NCBI GenBank assembly: GCA_004123355.1
Contig: SCHM01000003.1
Coordinates: 7,707,058-7,771,057, forward strand
Origin: Amphirosellinia nigrospora
Taxonomy: Eukaryota; Ascomycota; Sordariomycetes; Xylariales; Xylariaceae
Length of the DNA stretch: 64,000 nucleotides
Reading direction: 5' to 3'
In this document: positions 1 to 11,836 of the stretch, one piece after another
Layout of the letters: every line of letters starts with the position of its first letter
Numbering within the stretch: position 1 is the stretch's first letter
The notes under the pieces: generated by a model
Database searches by the model: none
Told to the model about the DNA's origin: nothing
What the model saw: only the letters and a program-made list of their open reading frames with translations
Translations under genes and position numbers: made by a program

Positions 1-1358
1 CATCCTGACTTGGCCGACCGGCCTTCTCCCAACAATGGCTGCTCTTCATCTCTGGAAACTGCTGCGCTCCTCCCCGAGCCATTCACGGCGCCATAGCCGT
101 TAGGTTGAGAATTAGACGACATTAGAGAGCTGAAGGTAGTGGCAGAAGTCTTCTCGTGGGTTCCTGGAATGGTTGAACTGCGCGGGGAGCTCGTCGAAAG
201 AAACTGATGAAGAACGATCTTCAAGATGGGTCAAGTTAGGTTGCAATGAAAGTATGCCGAAGTTTCCCCTTTCGCCACAATGTCAATCGAAGCAAGCCAA
301 GGCCGATTTTACCCTCCTTCGATTATCGTGGCAGGTGATATCGTTGGAGGAGACGGAAGCAGTGAGCGGCTACAGACAGTGTTGTGCTGTAGGGCCAAGC
401 CACTACTAGCTGGCGTATATGTGACGTACTACATTTGGTTAGGTGCTAGACTAAGTCAGGTATGCATATGGGTAGTTTGATTAGCGGTGGGTTTGGGGTA
501 ACAAGTACTGTTCGAACTCCTTGTTCATAAGGTATGGTTAGGACCTGCAACAAGAGTAACTTATTGCCAAGGGAAAATAAGTATTCAAGGCTTGATAGCG
601 TCGATGAATTCTCGGCGTCTTTTCTCCTAACCCGGTCGCTATCCACTCGTTACTTAGCTCATTGACGAAGGTGAAGCCCCCGCATGGCTTGGCTATAACC
701 CCTGTCACCAAGATGCCGAGACATTTCGCCTAGACAGGGGTTCCAAGCTACCGGTTCAAGCCACATCGGTAGGGCGAGTTGGAGACGAGTAACGGCGCTA
801 TGTCCATGTTACGTATACAACGTCTGGGGTTTTGCAGGACAAAAGTCCTCTTTCAGCGACAAAGCCGGAGTAGAAGCAATGTGATACGCTGGGGAATGTT
901 CGGTTTTGGCTCGGAATCTAGCTAGCCCATGCTCCATGTCCAGCGGCTACTGTAATCAGCAGCCACTGTGACAGTAGACTTTTTTAGTGTAGCTTACTCG
1001 ATTTCCTACCGTTTTGAATAGCCATGGCGCTGAACATCTCTCGATCGGGCGCCGGCGTGCCCCAGAAGCAAGCACGTAACAAGCTTCTATCCTATCCGGG
1101 TAGCTACCTAGCTGTAAGGAATAGATCAGTAGACCGTCATCGCCTGAGGGCCCAGCTCGGAGAGTCGTTTACGACATTGCTCCGTTATCGTCCCTTGTCA
1201 CCACTATCGGTGACTTTTGTTTTTATTATTTTTCTTGTCCTACACCTTAAAAAGCAACCAACTCCTCATTCCGTTTGCTCAATTGATTTTGTCGCGCATC
1301 TGATTTAGTTCAGGTTTTTTCTAGGTTCATCCAGATCTGAACGTCTTATCCAACGACG
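1..1358. other. No gene recognised; upstream region of oxalate decarboxylase
   Basis: Short open frames occur on both strands but none resembles a known protein or has convincing intron structure. The last 150 bases before the ATG at 1359 are pyrimidine-rich with several T runs (about 1210-1250), as in many filamentous-fungal promoters. Confidence 0.5.
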
Positions 1359-2877
1359 ATGCAGTTCCTCAGCTCTCACAGCAGTTCAGTATCGCGGCTG
1401 CTCCTCACCGGGCTGGCTTTGAGTAACTCGGGGCTTGCAGTTCCCGTTCAAGATAGCCCACGCCAATATCTTCTAGCCGGTCTAGAGTTGCCTCCCAAAT
1501 ATGCAAAGAAAGCGAAATCGCCGTATAACCCAGATCACAGGGATCCCATTGATCGCCCCGTCGATGCAATTGGTGATGAGCTAGATCCTCTACCATATCG
1601 CAACGGCTTGGGCGCCTCCGTATTAGGACCATGGAATTGGGAACGTTCCCGCCAGAATCCTGACCTTGTGCGCCCTCCAAGCACCGACCGTGGCGACATG
1701 AAAAATATGCGATGGAGTTTTGCAGACTCGCACGTTCGGATCGAGGTGAGGATTTCTCCGATCTTTACTGTGCATTTTGACTGATTGTAGTAGGAGGGTG
1801 GATGGACTCGACAGACCACGGTTCGTGAGCTCGGCACCAGTGTCGACCTCGCCAGCGTAAACATGAGACTTGACAAGGGCGCCATCCGAGAGCTTCATTG
1901 GCATAAAGAAGCTGAATGGGCTTACGTGCTGGATGGCGAGGTTCGCATCACTGCGATTGACTATGAAGGTGGCAATTTCATGGACGACCTAAAGAAAGGG
2001 GATCTGTGGTACTTCCCCAGTGGTGTTCCTCACTCCCTCCAGGGACTGGGCGAGAACGGAACGGAGTTTCTGCTGATCTTCGATGACGGAGGTTTCTCGG
2101 AAGAGTCGACATTCATTCTCTCTGACTGGCTAGGTTCGTCTCCAGGATGAAGCTTTTCATATTGACTTGGACTGACCAATCCCAGCACACACTCCCAAGT
2201 CAGTAATCTCGAAGAACTTCAACCTAGCCCCTGAGGTCTTCGCGCACCTTCCCAAGAGCGAGAAGTACATTTTCCAAGGCGCGTACCCAGGTTCCCTCGA
2301 GGACGAGAAGCCCACAGGCAAGAACGTGAAGAAGTCAAAGTATAACTTCAGTCATCGCATGCTGGAGCAAGAGCCTAAGACCACGAGTGGCGGCGAGGTC
2401 CGAATTACCGATTCCAAGAACTTCCCTATCTCGAAAACCGTCGCCGCTGCGCATGTCACTATCCAACCCGGCGCTATACGCGAGATGCACTGGCACCCGA
2501 ATGCAGACGAATGGAACTTCTTCATCAAGGGCCGAGGTCGTGTCACCATATTCGGGCTGGAGGGCACGGCCCGAACCTTCGACTACGTTCCCGGCGACGT
2601 GGGTATCGTACCGCGAAACATGGGTCACTTTGTAGAGAACATCGGGGATGAGCCGATCGAGATGCTTGAGGTGTTCAAAGCTGATGAGTTCAGGGACTTC
2701 TCTCTCTTCCAGTGGATGGGTGAGACTCCGAAGAAGCTTGTTGTTGACCATCTGTTCCAGGATGATCCAAAGAATGGTGAGATCTTCTGGGACAAGGTAA
2801 AGAGTGCGGAAAAGGACGAAGTGACATTACCGGACGTGGAACTGGACACGGCGCCAGAAGGTGTTCGCGAGTTATAA
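1359..2877 (+). CDS. oxdC: Oxalate decarboxylase, bicupin, secreted
   Basis: Predicted to convert oxalate to formate and CO2 using manganese, outside the cell or at the wall. Exons 1359-1745, 1794-2133 and 2186-2877 give 472 residues with no frame break; the introns are 48 and 52 nt. The N-terminus has a hydrophobic stretch (about residues 13-28) like a signal peptide. Cupin 1 carries the metal set ELHWH...E with a later GVPHS histidine; cupin 2 repeats it as EMHWH...E with NMGH. The flexible lid after cupin 1 reads SEEST, close to the SENST lid of Bacillus OxdC whose glutamate is needed for decarboxylation rather than oxidation (established for that family). Length matches fungal oxalate decarboxylases. 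The first intron must end at the second of two adjacent TAGs (1793), because the first would leave a stop codon in frame. Confidence 0.95.
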
Positions 2878-5800
2878 TCGACCTCAGGCAGCACTTACTC
2901 CAAAAAATAGTGGCCATCGGTATACACCCATGACTAGACACATGCTGGTACGATATGAGTATGCACCATCCCGTTGTGGTCTCTACTGGTTAGGTCCTAA
3001 GAAGGTGGAGGTGTGTGCCACATTCCCTTAGTCAATAGGCACACACAAGCACGCTATAGTCTAGTTTTCAGAACGTATTACGTGTCCTACTTCTCGACTT
3101 GACGGAGATGCTGATTGATTTCTCTATACCGGGACCCCAGTTTATTATGTAGGCTATACTTTTCCTCTAGGTAGCGTCAGGGCTTTATCTCCCAGATTGT
3201 AATATTATGCTACTGTATTTCTGCTTATTGGCATGGATCTATAGGCTTTGATGAAGTGTAGAATCGGCCGCATGGTCCAGTCATGGTTTTCCGTGTTCGA
3301 TTCGCATGCAACACACTACGAGGTTCATAAGTAAGCGAAGAACCTTCACATCATAGTCAAATTATATAATCGTTGAATCAAACAAGTCGGGCCTGCCTCG
3401 GCGTAAGTGATATGGCTGACTTTAGATCATAGCATTTCGAAATATTAGAGGCTTCTACTTCTCTATCTATCGAATAAAAAACACTAAGTATCTAGAAGAA
3501 CAGAAAATGGAGTGTGGGGCAAGCCTAAACAGGCTGGTTCCCAGTATTCTACATACTATTGATGGAATAATAAAGAGGGAGTGAACATGCGCTTTAGCCC
3601 TTGGAAAATCTGAGCCCCACCAAGCTTCACCACGCTTCTGATCTCGTGTAATCATCACAAGAGTCATTGGCGCTGCAGCCCTGCGGTCTGTTGCTCATCA
3701 ACTAATAGATAGCAACGTCGAGCTCGGTGCCATCCTTCGGCTTTATCTCGCCAAGTTTGGAATACCATCCTCTCGTCGTTTCCATCTACGTATATGGGAT
3801 GGAATGGGACAGGGGGGTGAGCAAGACTCGACGCTATTACAAAACTAATCTTTCCTCCAGGGTATCGCTATGGAAACCCCACGCGCCCTCCCAGTGCTTA
3901 ACATTCATCTTTACCAGTCTGGCCAGTGGGTTCGACGTGCTACCGGAAGGAGATGATATCCTTAGGCTTGACTGCTGAACTTCGTAGCCCTCCGCTAGTC
4001 TGCTAGTCTAACCCTTCTCTCGAAATTCGGTGATTTCTCGTCCTTGAAATTACCCCCGACGCACCTATCACTCGGATACCTTGATTAGATCACGGCGTGT
4101 TTGGAATAGAACGAGATGGGTTCATTGACGTACCGCTACGTGGTAAGTTGGAGACATGTGTGAAGCGCCGAACGGACGATCTCCAAACCCACTACGATCA
4201 CGACGGAATGCCCACCACAAACCCACCAATAATCCACTGTGTCCACCTGCAACGGGCACTAAACTAACTGCCGCATTTTCAACGGCTCCAGGTCCGGTAG
4301 TTCCTGTGATTCTGGGGTGAAGCTAGCCAAACAAACAAACTAACCTAGGCTGGTCTAAGAGCTTACATACCTATACGATAGCGTCAGCGAAACTCGTAAA
4401 CATAATGATGCTAGTCTAGTCGCCTAACTTACAGCGACTCGAAAGTGTGTGAACAGAGAAAGATTTTGACAGTGGAACAATGGCGATGGACGCGCGGCAG
4501 GTCAGTTACCAGCCAAGGACAATGATAGGATGATTTCCATAGATAACATAGGCACACCGACCGAGGATGTTGATCAGGTTTAGTCTACTGTGACTAGTAC
4601 TTAATGAGACGATGGGGTTACATTGGAACGAAGGTGGCTCTCAAGCTCGAATTGCGATGCCCCAATTGCGTAACCGCGTGTTTACTTTCCTAAATAGGAC
4701 AGTCTCTACCTTGATTATTAAGGAATTTATTTCTGTCGTTGGCACTACACTATATGCATTGTAACGCTTCAGGCTATTCTCTGGATCCACGTTATAGTCA
4801 CCCGACCTCCATCACAGCGATACGCTTTCACACTCGTTTATTTGCAAAGGAGGACAATGTAAGAATTCTTCAGCGACTAAGTTGGCATTTGAAGCGATTC
4901 ATGATATTTTTGACGTGTATGAGCTAGACAATATCTACGAGAATTCTCGGCGCCCCACGAATTTCTGGGCGGCCAAGAGCTTGGTCGCTGCAATGAAACT
5001 GTTTCGGGCTAATCGGCTAGTTACAAGCATTTGCCATGCATCTTGGCTATGCAGCGAAGCTTACCATAACGTCGCTTGGGAATATCTAGGAAATGATTGC
5101 ATACTACTTACACCAACACTGTTACACAGCGATACTATCGTTGTCTTCAATAAATATAACTACAACAGGAAATAGAGTGGTGTGTAAACAATCGTCAAGT
5201 ATTGGCAATTAAGCCGGGCGAACATTGGAAGCGATGTACTAGCTGCAGCTGCAAACCTGTGCGGGAACCAATAACATCCATTCTCCCTTGTATTCGCGGC
5301 GAGACCAGGCTCCTGGAGCTCGCTACGGATCTGAGGTTGAGCATCCGAGACCCTTGCTACGGCTTACATCTTAACCCTATCAAGACACCATCTTCGCACT
5401 AGACCGGCGACTTACAACATGTCTGATGAGAAGAAACGAAGCCTGTAGTATGGGGTACTCGTTCACCAACTATCGGGAACAAAATGTATGTATAGTATTA
5501 TAAAGAGGTTTCTGAGATTACTAACAATTAACTTTACACAGAATGGTAAACAACCTTCTTTGACACCACTCCCTGCCCTGTACTATGCGTAGAACAAAGC
5601 GTGCAGATATGTATACTTAGTTAAAAGCTACTTAACAAAGGCGTTATAGGAAGCTGCATGCAATAAGAACGATCTTATCCTCCTTTAGCGCACTCTTTGA
5701 CGGGATCCTGAAATAGTCAGTGTGCCATCACATACGGTTGCCCCAGACACATTGCATTCTATAAATATCGTTGTCTACATTGTGGTTAGTTCGCTTTTGG

Positions 5801-6368
5801 AGGAAACCCCGCGTTCCAGGCCACCATTCAGGCCCCAAGCTCACTCTATCACAAGTGGCTGATTTACAAATATGCAGAATGGACCGAATGTAACCGGTTC
5901 AAATGTGCAAAGTGGCGAGTGTGACTCCGGTCATGTAGGACATTCAACGCAGTATACCTCCAGCCACTCGGAGAACCGACTAGCTTGGTTACCCGTGACC
6001 TATGATGTGATTCGTCTCCCTTGAAATCAAGAAACTCAACCTATGATGGGCCAACTTGGGCCCCAGGTAGCAACCTCTCTATCTCTGATACCGACAGATC
6101 GCGAGAATGCACCGAAGGAGGGGTTGCTTTCCGAATGGCAGGAGAACCTTAGAGTGTGCCTCGGTGTGCATGGCTATCTCCACACATGAGGGAGATCTGA
6201 CCTAGATCTGGCTTTATAGGTTTCCTATTGATGTTGCCAGTCGCTATTATGCGATATGTATATTAGTCGTCGTTAATTTAAAGTCAAGGGCCAAGAGCCT
6301 TTCAGTCTTACATCTGGCAAGACAGCTGCTTACTCTGCCTACAAGCAAACATTAGTTCCCTCGTCACT
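2878..6368. other. Intergenic region, no gene recognised
   Basis: About 3.5 kb with only short open frames on both strands. The longest (4882-5175, plus) has no recognisable motif and unconvincing composition. No tRNA passed a check by eye. Probably non-coding or decayed sequence. Confidence 0.45.
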
Positions 6369-8756
6369 ATGGCTAGTCGCTATCCTACGATGGACGGTAC
6401 GGTTGAGGCTCTGAAAGAAGAGTACCGAACAGATCCTAACCTGAGCAGAGCGAAGCACTATGCCCGAGTTGTTCCTAGGAAACTTCCATCTGCGGCCAAG
6501 CAGTATCTACTTGACAAACTCCCTATTGTTCAGTGGCTCCCACGATATTCTCCATCATGGTTTGTCTCAGACTTCGGTAAGTAATTCTGAAGTCGTGCCT
6601 CCTTTTCAAGCCCAGATGGCGGACAGGCTGCAAGGCTGAGGAGACATTTACTCGTGATAATTTACATATGAAAGAAAATGGCTAATCCCTCCTCTATAAA
6701 GTGGCTGGCCTCACCATTGGTGTAATGCTCATACCTCAGGGGCTATCTTACGCGAAAATCGCGACCATCCCAATTGAACACGGACTCTATAGCAGCTGGC
6801 TACCAGCTGCCATCGCCGTGTTTCTCGGTACTTCAAAGGGTGAATTCTTCCTGCTAATACGATCCTCATGCGACGGGTAAGAACTAATGTTGCTACATCA
6901 TAGACCTATCTACTGGACCAACTTCGCTTATGGGTCTTTTGACCGCAGAGATCATTGCGGACCTGAAATCTGAATATGCCCCCGCCGACATCGCTGCAGC
7001 CGTTGCTTTTATGGTCGGCGTCTACGGACTAGTCATCGGTCTCCTTGGCCTCGGTTTTCTGCTCGACTACATCTCCATCCCTATTCTCACTGGTTTCATT
7101 TCTGCCACGGCCCTCACCATTGGGCTCGGACAAGTAGGATCTCTTGTAGGCCTTGACAACACCCCATCCGAAGCCTTTGACATTTTGGAGACGTGCTGAG
7201 ACGCCTCCCCAAATGGGATGGTCCAACCTCTGGCATTGGTTTTGGCGCAATCGTCATTCTTTACTTGCTCGAGAAGGTAGGAAGAAATGGGGCAAAAGGC
7301 ACTTCCTCATCCAATACATGGCGAGTAGCCGAGCTATCATTGTCCTCGTCATCTTTACTCTCATCTCTTATCTGGTAAATAAAGATAGGGATGAACTTCT
7401 TTGGGCTATTAGCAAGGTTGACACGAATGGAATCTCACACCCAAAGGCCCACGACAATGGCCTGATTTCCAAGGTGGCTGCGCGGGCTATAGCGCCATTT
7501 GTGGCCGCTTCGCTAGAACATCAGGCGGTGGCTAGGGCCTTTGGTAGGAAGAACCACTATACCGTTGATCAGACTCAAGAGTTTAACTACCTCGGCGTGA
7601 CAAACCTTGTCAACAGCTTCTTCGGTTCCATGCCTGTCGGAGGAGCCATGTCACGAACTGCAGTCAATTCCGAGTGCAACGTCCGCAGCCCGCTTAATGG
7701 AATTGTCACAGCAGCCTTTATCCTGTTAACTATTTACTTTTTCTCCCCGGCTCTCTACTGGCTTCCCAAGGCAACGCTTGCAGCCATTATTGTAAGTCGT
7801 CGAATCGCTAAGGTCTTAGCTAGAGTTGCAATGCAGAGCGCTAGCTAACTTTCAGTTAGATTATGGCCGTTATTCATTTATTCGGTCCTTTCTCCCTCAT
7901 TTACAAGTATTATCGCATCTCAATCGCGGACTACATTGCCTTCAACGTTGCATTTGTGAGTATACTTTAATTTCAATGGGCTTATTTTTGCTGTCTCTTG
8001 ATCCTCCCAGGTTTTGTTTATCTACTAACGCGAGCGACTTCAACGTAGTTCGTTACTATTTTCGTCGGCTCAGAGTTCGGTATCGCATCGGCCGCCGGTT
8101 GGGCTGTAGTCTGGACTCTTCTCCGCTCAGCATTTGTCAAGGCTCGAATTTCAACCAACAGCGGTGCAGGACGTATAAACACTTCCCGATCTGCAGCCAG
8201 AGTATCAGGCGCAGAGACAGAGAACGTCGGCATCACTATACCGGAGGACACCGTAGTCGTCTCCTTCCAAGACTCGGTATTCTACCCCAACGCCCAACGC
8301 ACCAAATCCCAAATCCTCGAATCCATACAGCTCGTGTACCCATCGATACAAAACCCCAACTATCGCGCCGACACCGAGCGCTCGTGGAGTGTAGCTGGAG
8401 AGCGGCGCCTCGAGAGGCTACGTAAGGAGCGCAACATCACGTTGAAGGATATGCCGCTATCGATCGTTGTTTGGGACTTCACTATGGTACCTTTCATCGA
8501 CGTCACGGGCGTCACTGCCCTCGCAGAACTGAAGGACGACATACGCCGGCAGCTGGGTAATATCGTCGAGATCCGGATGGTAAATCTAGCTCCGGGTGTT
8601 GTACAGCGATTTGAGCGGGCGAAATGGCAATTGGCGGACATCGATGGTCCTCAGTTTGAGGGTGCGGATATCATGTACCCATCTTTGGAGAGGGCTGTTT
8701 GGGACGATCGGGAATCCTTAAAAGGATCCCTTACAGGTGTAGTGACTGAGAAATGA
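6369..8756 (+). CDS. SulP-family sulfate permease with C-terminal STAS domain (two apparent frame breaks)
   Basis: Predicted plasma-membrane sulfate/anion transporter feeding sulfur assimilation. Exons read 6369-6576, 6702-6839, 6904-7791, 7860-7955 and 8049-8756. The introns are 125, 64, 68 and 93 nt. Family hallmarks are visible: SWFVSDF before the first membrane segment, GLSYAKIATIPIEHGLY in the sulfate-transporter signature region, SNECNV-like AVNSECNVRSPLNG, and a STAS domain near FTMVPFIDVTGVTAL (about 8480-8520). Exon 3 changes frame twice. One break is at about 7183-7187, where a T run seems one base short (DI-F-GDVLRRLPKWDG would be restored). The other is at about 7278-7284, before KKWGKRHF. 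Flanking sequence is conserved on both sides of each break, so sequencing error is likelier than loss of function. A recent pseudogene is the alternative. Confidence 0.88.
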
Positions 8757-10178
8757 GGCGGTCACGACGGAAACTTTTTCATTTTTACTATTTTCCTAAT
8801 CACAGAAAAAGGCAGACTGACTGGGTTACTTCGGGCCGAGTGGGTAATAATCGGGATGAGACTATTCTTAAATACGCTGGGGTGTCTGCCATTACTGTCA
8901 TCAACGCATATGACGAGTTTCTGACGGCTCTTACGATTATCTTATGCTCAACAAGAACCTAGATTATCTTTTATCCGGCCCCTGGGTATCTAGTTTTGTT
9001 TGCAGTTAAAAATCCACAAACTAAAATATTTCTACCATTAGTAACGGAAACGATGGAAACTTTCTAGACGACATTATAACGCGGGTCTGCTAATTCCAGC
9101 TCGCAATCTTCATGTGTAGGCCACAGTGGATGGTGAAATAGCTCGATCATACATACTGTGTTACCGAGAACAAGGTAGCATGGTTTCCTTTAAAAGGTGA
9201 AATTATGTACTTTAGGTAATAGAAAGACACGCAACATCTAAACGAGCACTGTTTGTGCTGACAAGCTCACATATTTGTGAACAATGGCACACACGTATTT
9301 GAGGTGATGCTGTACTACCTACCTAAAGTAGGCACATAACATGCTGATTTTACGATTTGTGACGAGGGTTGTAGATGCGTGCCCGGGCTGAAGTTCGTTC
9401 TCTTTACCATTTGGCCAGTAATGGAACGATAACTAACTTCTATAGCACCAAGACGAACAAAAGTTGTGTTTGTCAATTCTACCTACCTTACTTTCTTTGT
9501 GTGCTTAGTTTCTACAAATAGTAACCTTGCGCACACAGCTCCCTACTATGATAAGAATGGAGCTAGCTCACATGCCGCCGCGGCGGAGCGCGGAACCCTA
9601 GGAGCCACGTGGAAGTCAGTGGGGCCGGTCCGAGCCGCCAACAATCAGGGGGTGCGCTGTGTCCGACGACAGATGTTTGTTAGAACAAGTTCGCCGTTTT
9701 AAATAAACATGCCACCGACACAACATCTAGGTACTGGGTCGGTGTAATTATTTTCCTAGACTCAGCACGCCCCTGATGCCCTACGGGAGGCTCTGGGACC
9801 GACTGCAACGCAGCATCCCCTGGCGTTAAATAGAACAACAACAACAACAACATCTAGGTACTGGGAAGTCTTCGATCGTTTCTTAGTAGTTGGAAGTATA
9901 TTTAAGATGAAATTGTACTTATCTCTCCTGATCTCCCCATTGCCTTGCCATAAAATACACAATATGGTCCAGGAGAAACATTATTAAGAAGTCTATAGTT
10001 ATAAATTTACATAAAAAGCAAACCATCTTCGGGATGAAAGTCATGTCTTACCAACACCACACCTAGAAACTCAAGGCTAACGTATCATCAACTGGGGTGT
10101 TGCTCTGTAGTACTTGATGAATAAAAATTGCAGAGGCTTGAGCGGTGTAGTATTTCCGGGCGTTATTCGACCTGGATC
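8757..10178. other. Intergenic region, no gene recognised
   Basis: No recognisable gene. A short phrase, CATCTAGGTACTGG, occurs twice (about 9725 and 9851), the second preceded by a small CAA repeat. Several TACCTA/TAGGTA tracts of the kind scattered through this window also occur. Confidence 0.45.
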
Positions 10179-10420
10179 GACGCTCATTGGTTCTACCTAA
10201 GGAACATATACCTACCTACCTTCGACCTGTATCGACTACGTTATTACGTTGACAGAAAAGCCATAGAGGGACGCTCATTGGTTCTACCTAAGGAACATAT
10301 ACCTACCTACTTTCGACTTGTATCGACTACGTTATTACGTTGACAGATAAGCCATAGAAGGACGCTCATTGGTTCTACCTAAGAATATATACCTACCTAC
10401 CTACCTACGTATATCTAATC
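10179..10420 (+). repeat. Tandem repeat, 91-bp unit, about 2.7 copies
   Basis: Units start at 10179, 10270 and 10361, each with GACGCTCATTGGTTCTACCT. Copies 1 and 2 differ at only a few bases. The third follows the unit for about 30 bases and then breaks into ACCT-rich sequence. Ninety-one is not a multiple of three, so it is unlikely to encode a repeated peptide. Confidence 0.9.
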
Positions 10421-11067
10421 GCCTTTGAATGTCCTTATCGACGTAGATGTTACCGAGGGCTATAGTTAATGAAAGTAGTGTTCTCCCCTGGGTTTACCCG
10501 ACTATTTAAATCCCAGCTTTCCTCGACTGCTGGTGTCCTTGCACCTTTTCCTCCCCAGTCAAACACCTTCGACAAGTTGTCAAGTAATAACAACCAGCAT
10601 CATCGACACGCGTCTTCCCTTACTCACACTTGACATCAACATCAACAGTAAGTTATGGTCCCGAATTCTATTGCTCTCTACTTCTTCTCCTTTATAAGGC
10701 TATCTGTTGCACTGGAGGCCTTCTGCGACACACTTTCCTACGGTTTCCGCCTAGCCAAATTTGTCAAGTCCTCATCTACACTCACAACTATCTCGTTCTC
10801 GATTCTACATTTTGCTTGAGAAAGAAGAGGCTACGATCCTCTATCCTTCAAGGAATATAAATCGAGCTTCGTGTCTTCAGTTCCGGGCCACTGACGTGTT
10901 TTTATTCCTAGTGGCGACTACTACTATCAGCCGAAAGCAGCTTTCGCATCTGCTTTGCATGATACGCTGTTTCAGCGAAGGTCCGGGGGTAGGTGATACT
11001 CCTATAATTAATATAGATTTGTGACATGCTAATTGACAACCCGTTTTAGATAAACTGGACGAAGGCG
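10421..11067 (+). promoter_or_regulatory. Promoter and probable 5' UTR intron of the Myb/HTH-like gene
   Basis: A TATTTAAA box lies at about 10503, followed by CT/CA-rich leader sequence. A good donor, CAGTAAGT, occurs at about 10648 and a TTTTAG acceptor at about 11050, 18 bases before the ATG at 11068. This is consistent with a 5' UTR intron of about 400 nt (inference). No coding potential is evident. Confidence 0.4.
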
Positions 11068-11548
11068 ATGGCGGTTCTCAACATCAGTCGCCGATTGTTA
11101 GAGTTGAAGGTGAGACTTTCCGGAATATTATATATCTTCTTACCCCAACTGCCCCTAGAGCAAAGATGCTCTTTTCTCATCTAAACTTCTATCTCGACAC
11201 CTTGCTATAGTTTCAACACCATCGAAGCAACGAAAAACAATTCTAACTTTTATAGTGGTCCCGGATAGAGACCAGGTTCCGGCTACATCCTGGTAGCCAA
11301 GTGGAACCTATTTTGCCCACTGGAGACGACTTGCGGGTCATTCTCGCCATCGTTGGCAGCCTCATTGAGGTACCCAAGGCAAGACTCCCTTTCCACAATC
11401 CTGGCGACAAGTAAGAGGTGAATTGTACATGGCTAACCTACTTATCCACTCCCAGGTGGATTACCGTGCTATGATGGCCATGACCGGTCTGACTAAGCGC
11501 TCAGCGCAGTCGGTTGTGTGCCGTTTGAAGAAGAAGTACTTTCAGTAG
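11068..11548 (+). CDS. Small Myb/HTH-like putative DNA-binding protein
   Basis: A protein of 82-85 residues from three exons: 11068-11109, 11256-11369 (or 11378) and 11456-11548. The second half reads DLRVILAIVGSLIE then VDYRAMMAMTGLTKRSAQ and ends VCRLKKKYFQ. This pattern, a helix, then a TGLTxxSAQ turn, then a basic end, is common in small fungal Myb/HTH-like proteins; the function is inferred only. The second intron is ambiguous. A weak GT donor lies after LIE (GTACCC), or a GC-AG intron starts after VPK (AAG|GCAAGA). Both keep the frame. The gene is convergent with the acyl-CoA ligase downstream and may or may not belong to the nearby RiPP candidate. Confidence 0.6.
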
Positions 11549-11836
11549 TTCGACTGTACGCATTGGGCATCGTTTTTCTACTTTGTTTAAAGTAGATTAC
11601 ACATTGGAATGTTGGGATCCGGCTACTTCATCGGAGGTAGATAGGACGTTCCACAATACAAGCAACTCTTCTCGTCAGTGCCGGTGTTTTACCTTGAATG
11701 AATGTGCGGGAAATCCCAACTACAGTCATCGGCTTGCGGTTGTCCACATTATTGAATGCAACATCGTCGTACTATTAGTTCAAACTCGCTTGTCTACCCT
11801 AGTGCTAACAGAAATAGCCAAGGATAACATCCCAAC

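Noticed and set aside
3240-3340. Possible tRNA gene around a GTTCGATTC-like T-loop near 3296
   Set aside because: The T-stem does not pair and no matching acceptor or anticodon arm could be drawn.
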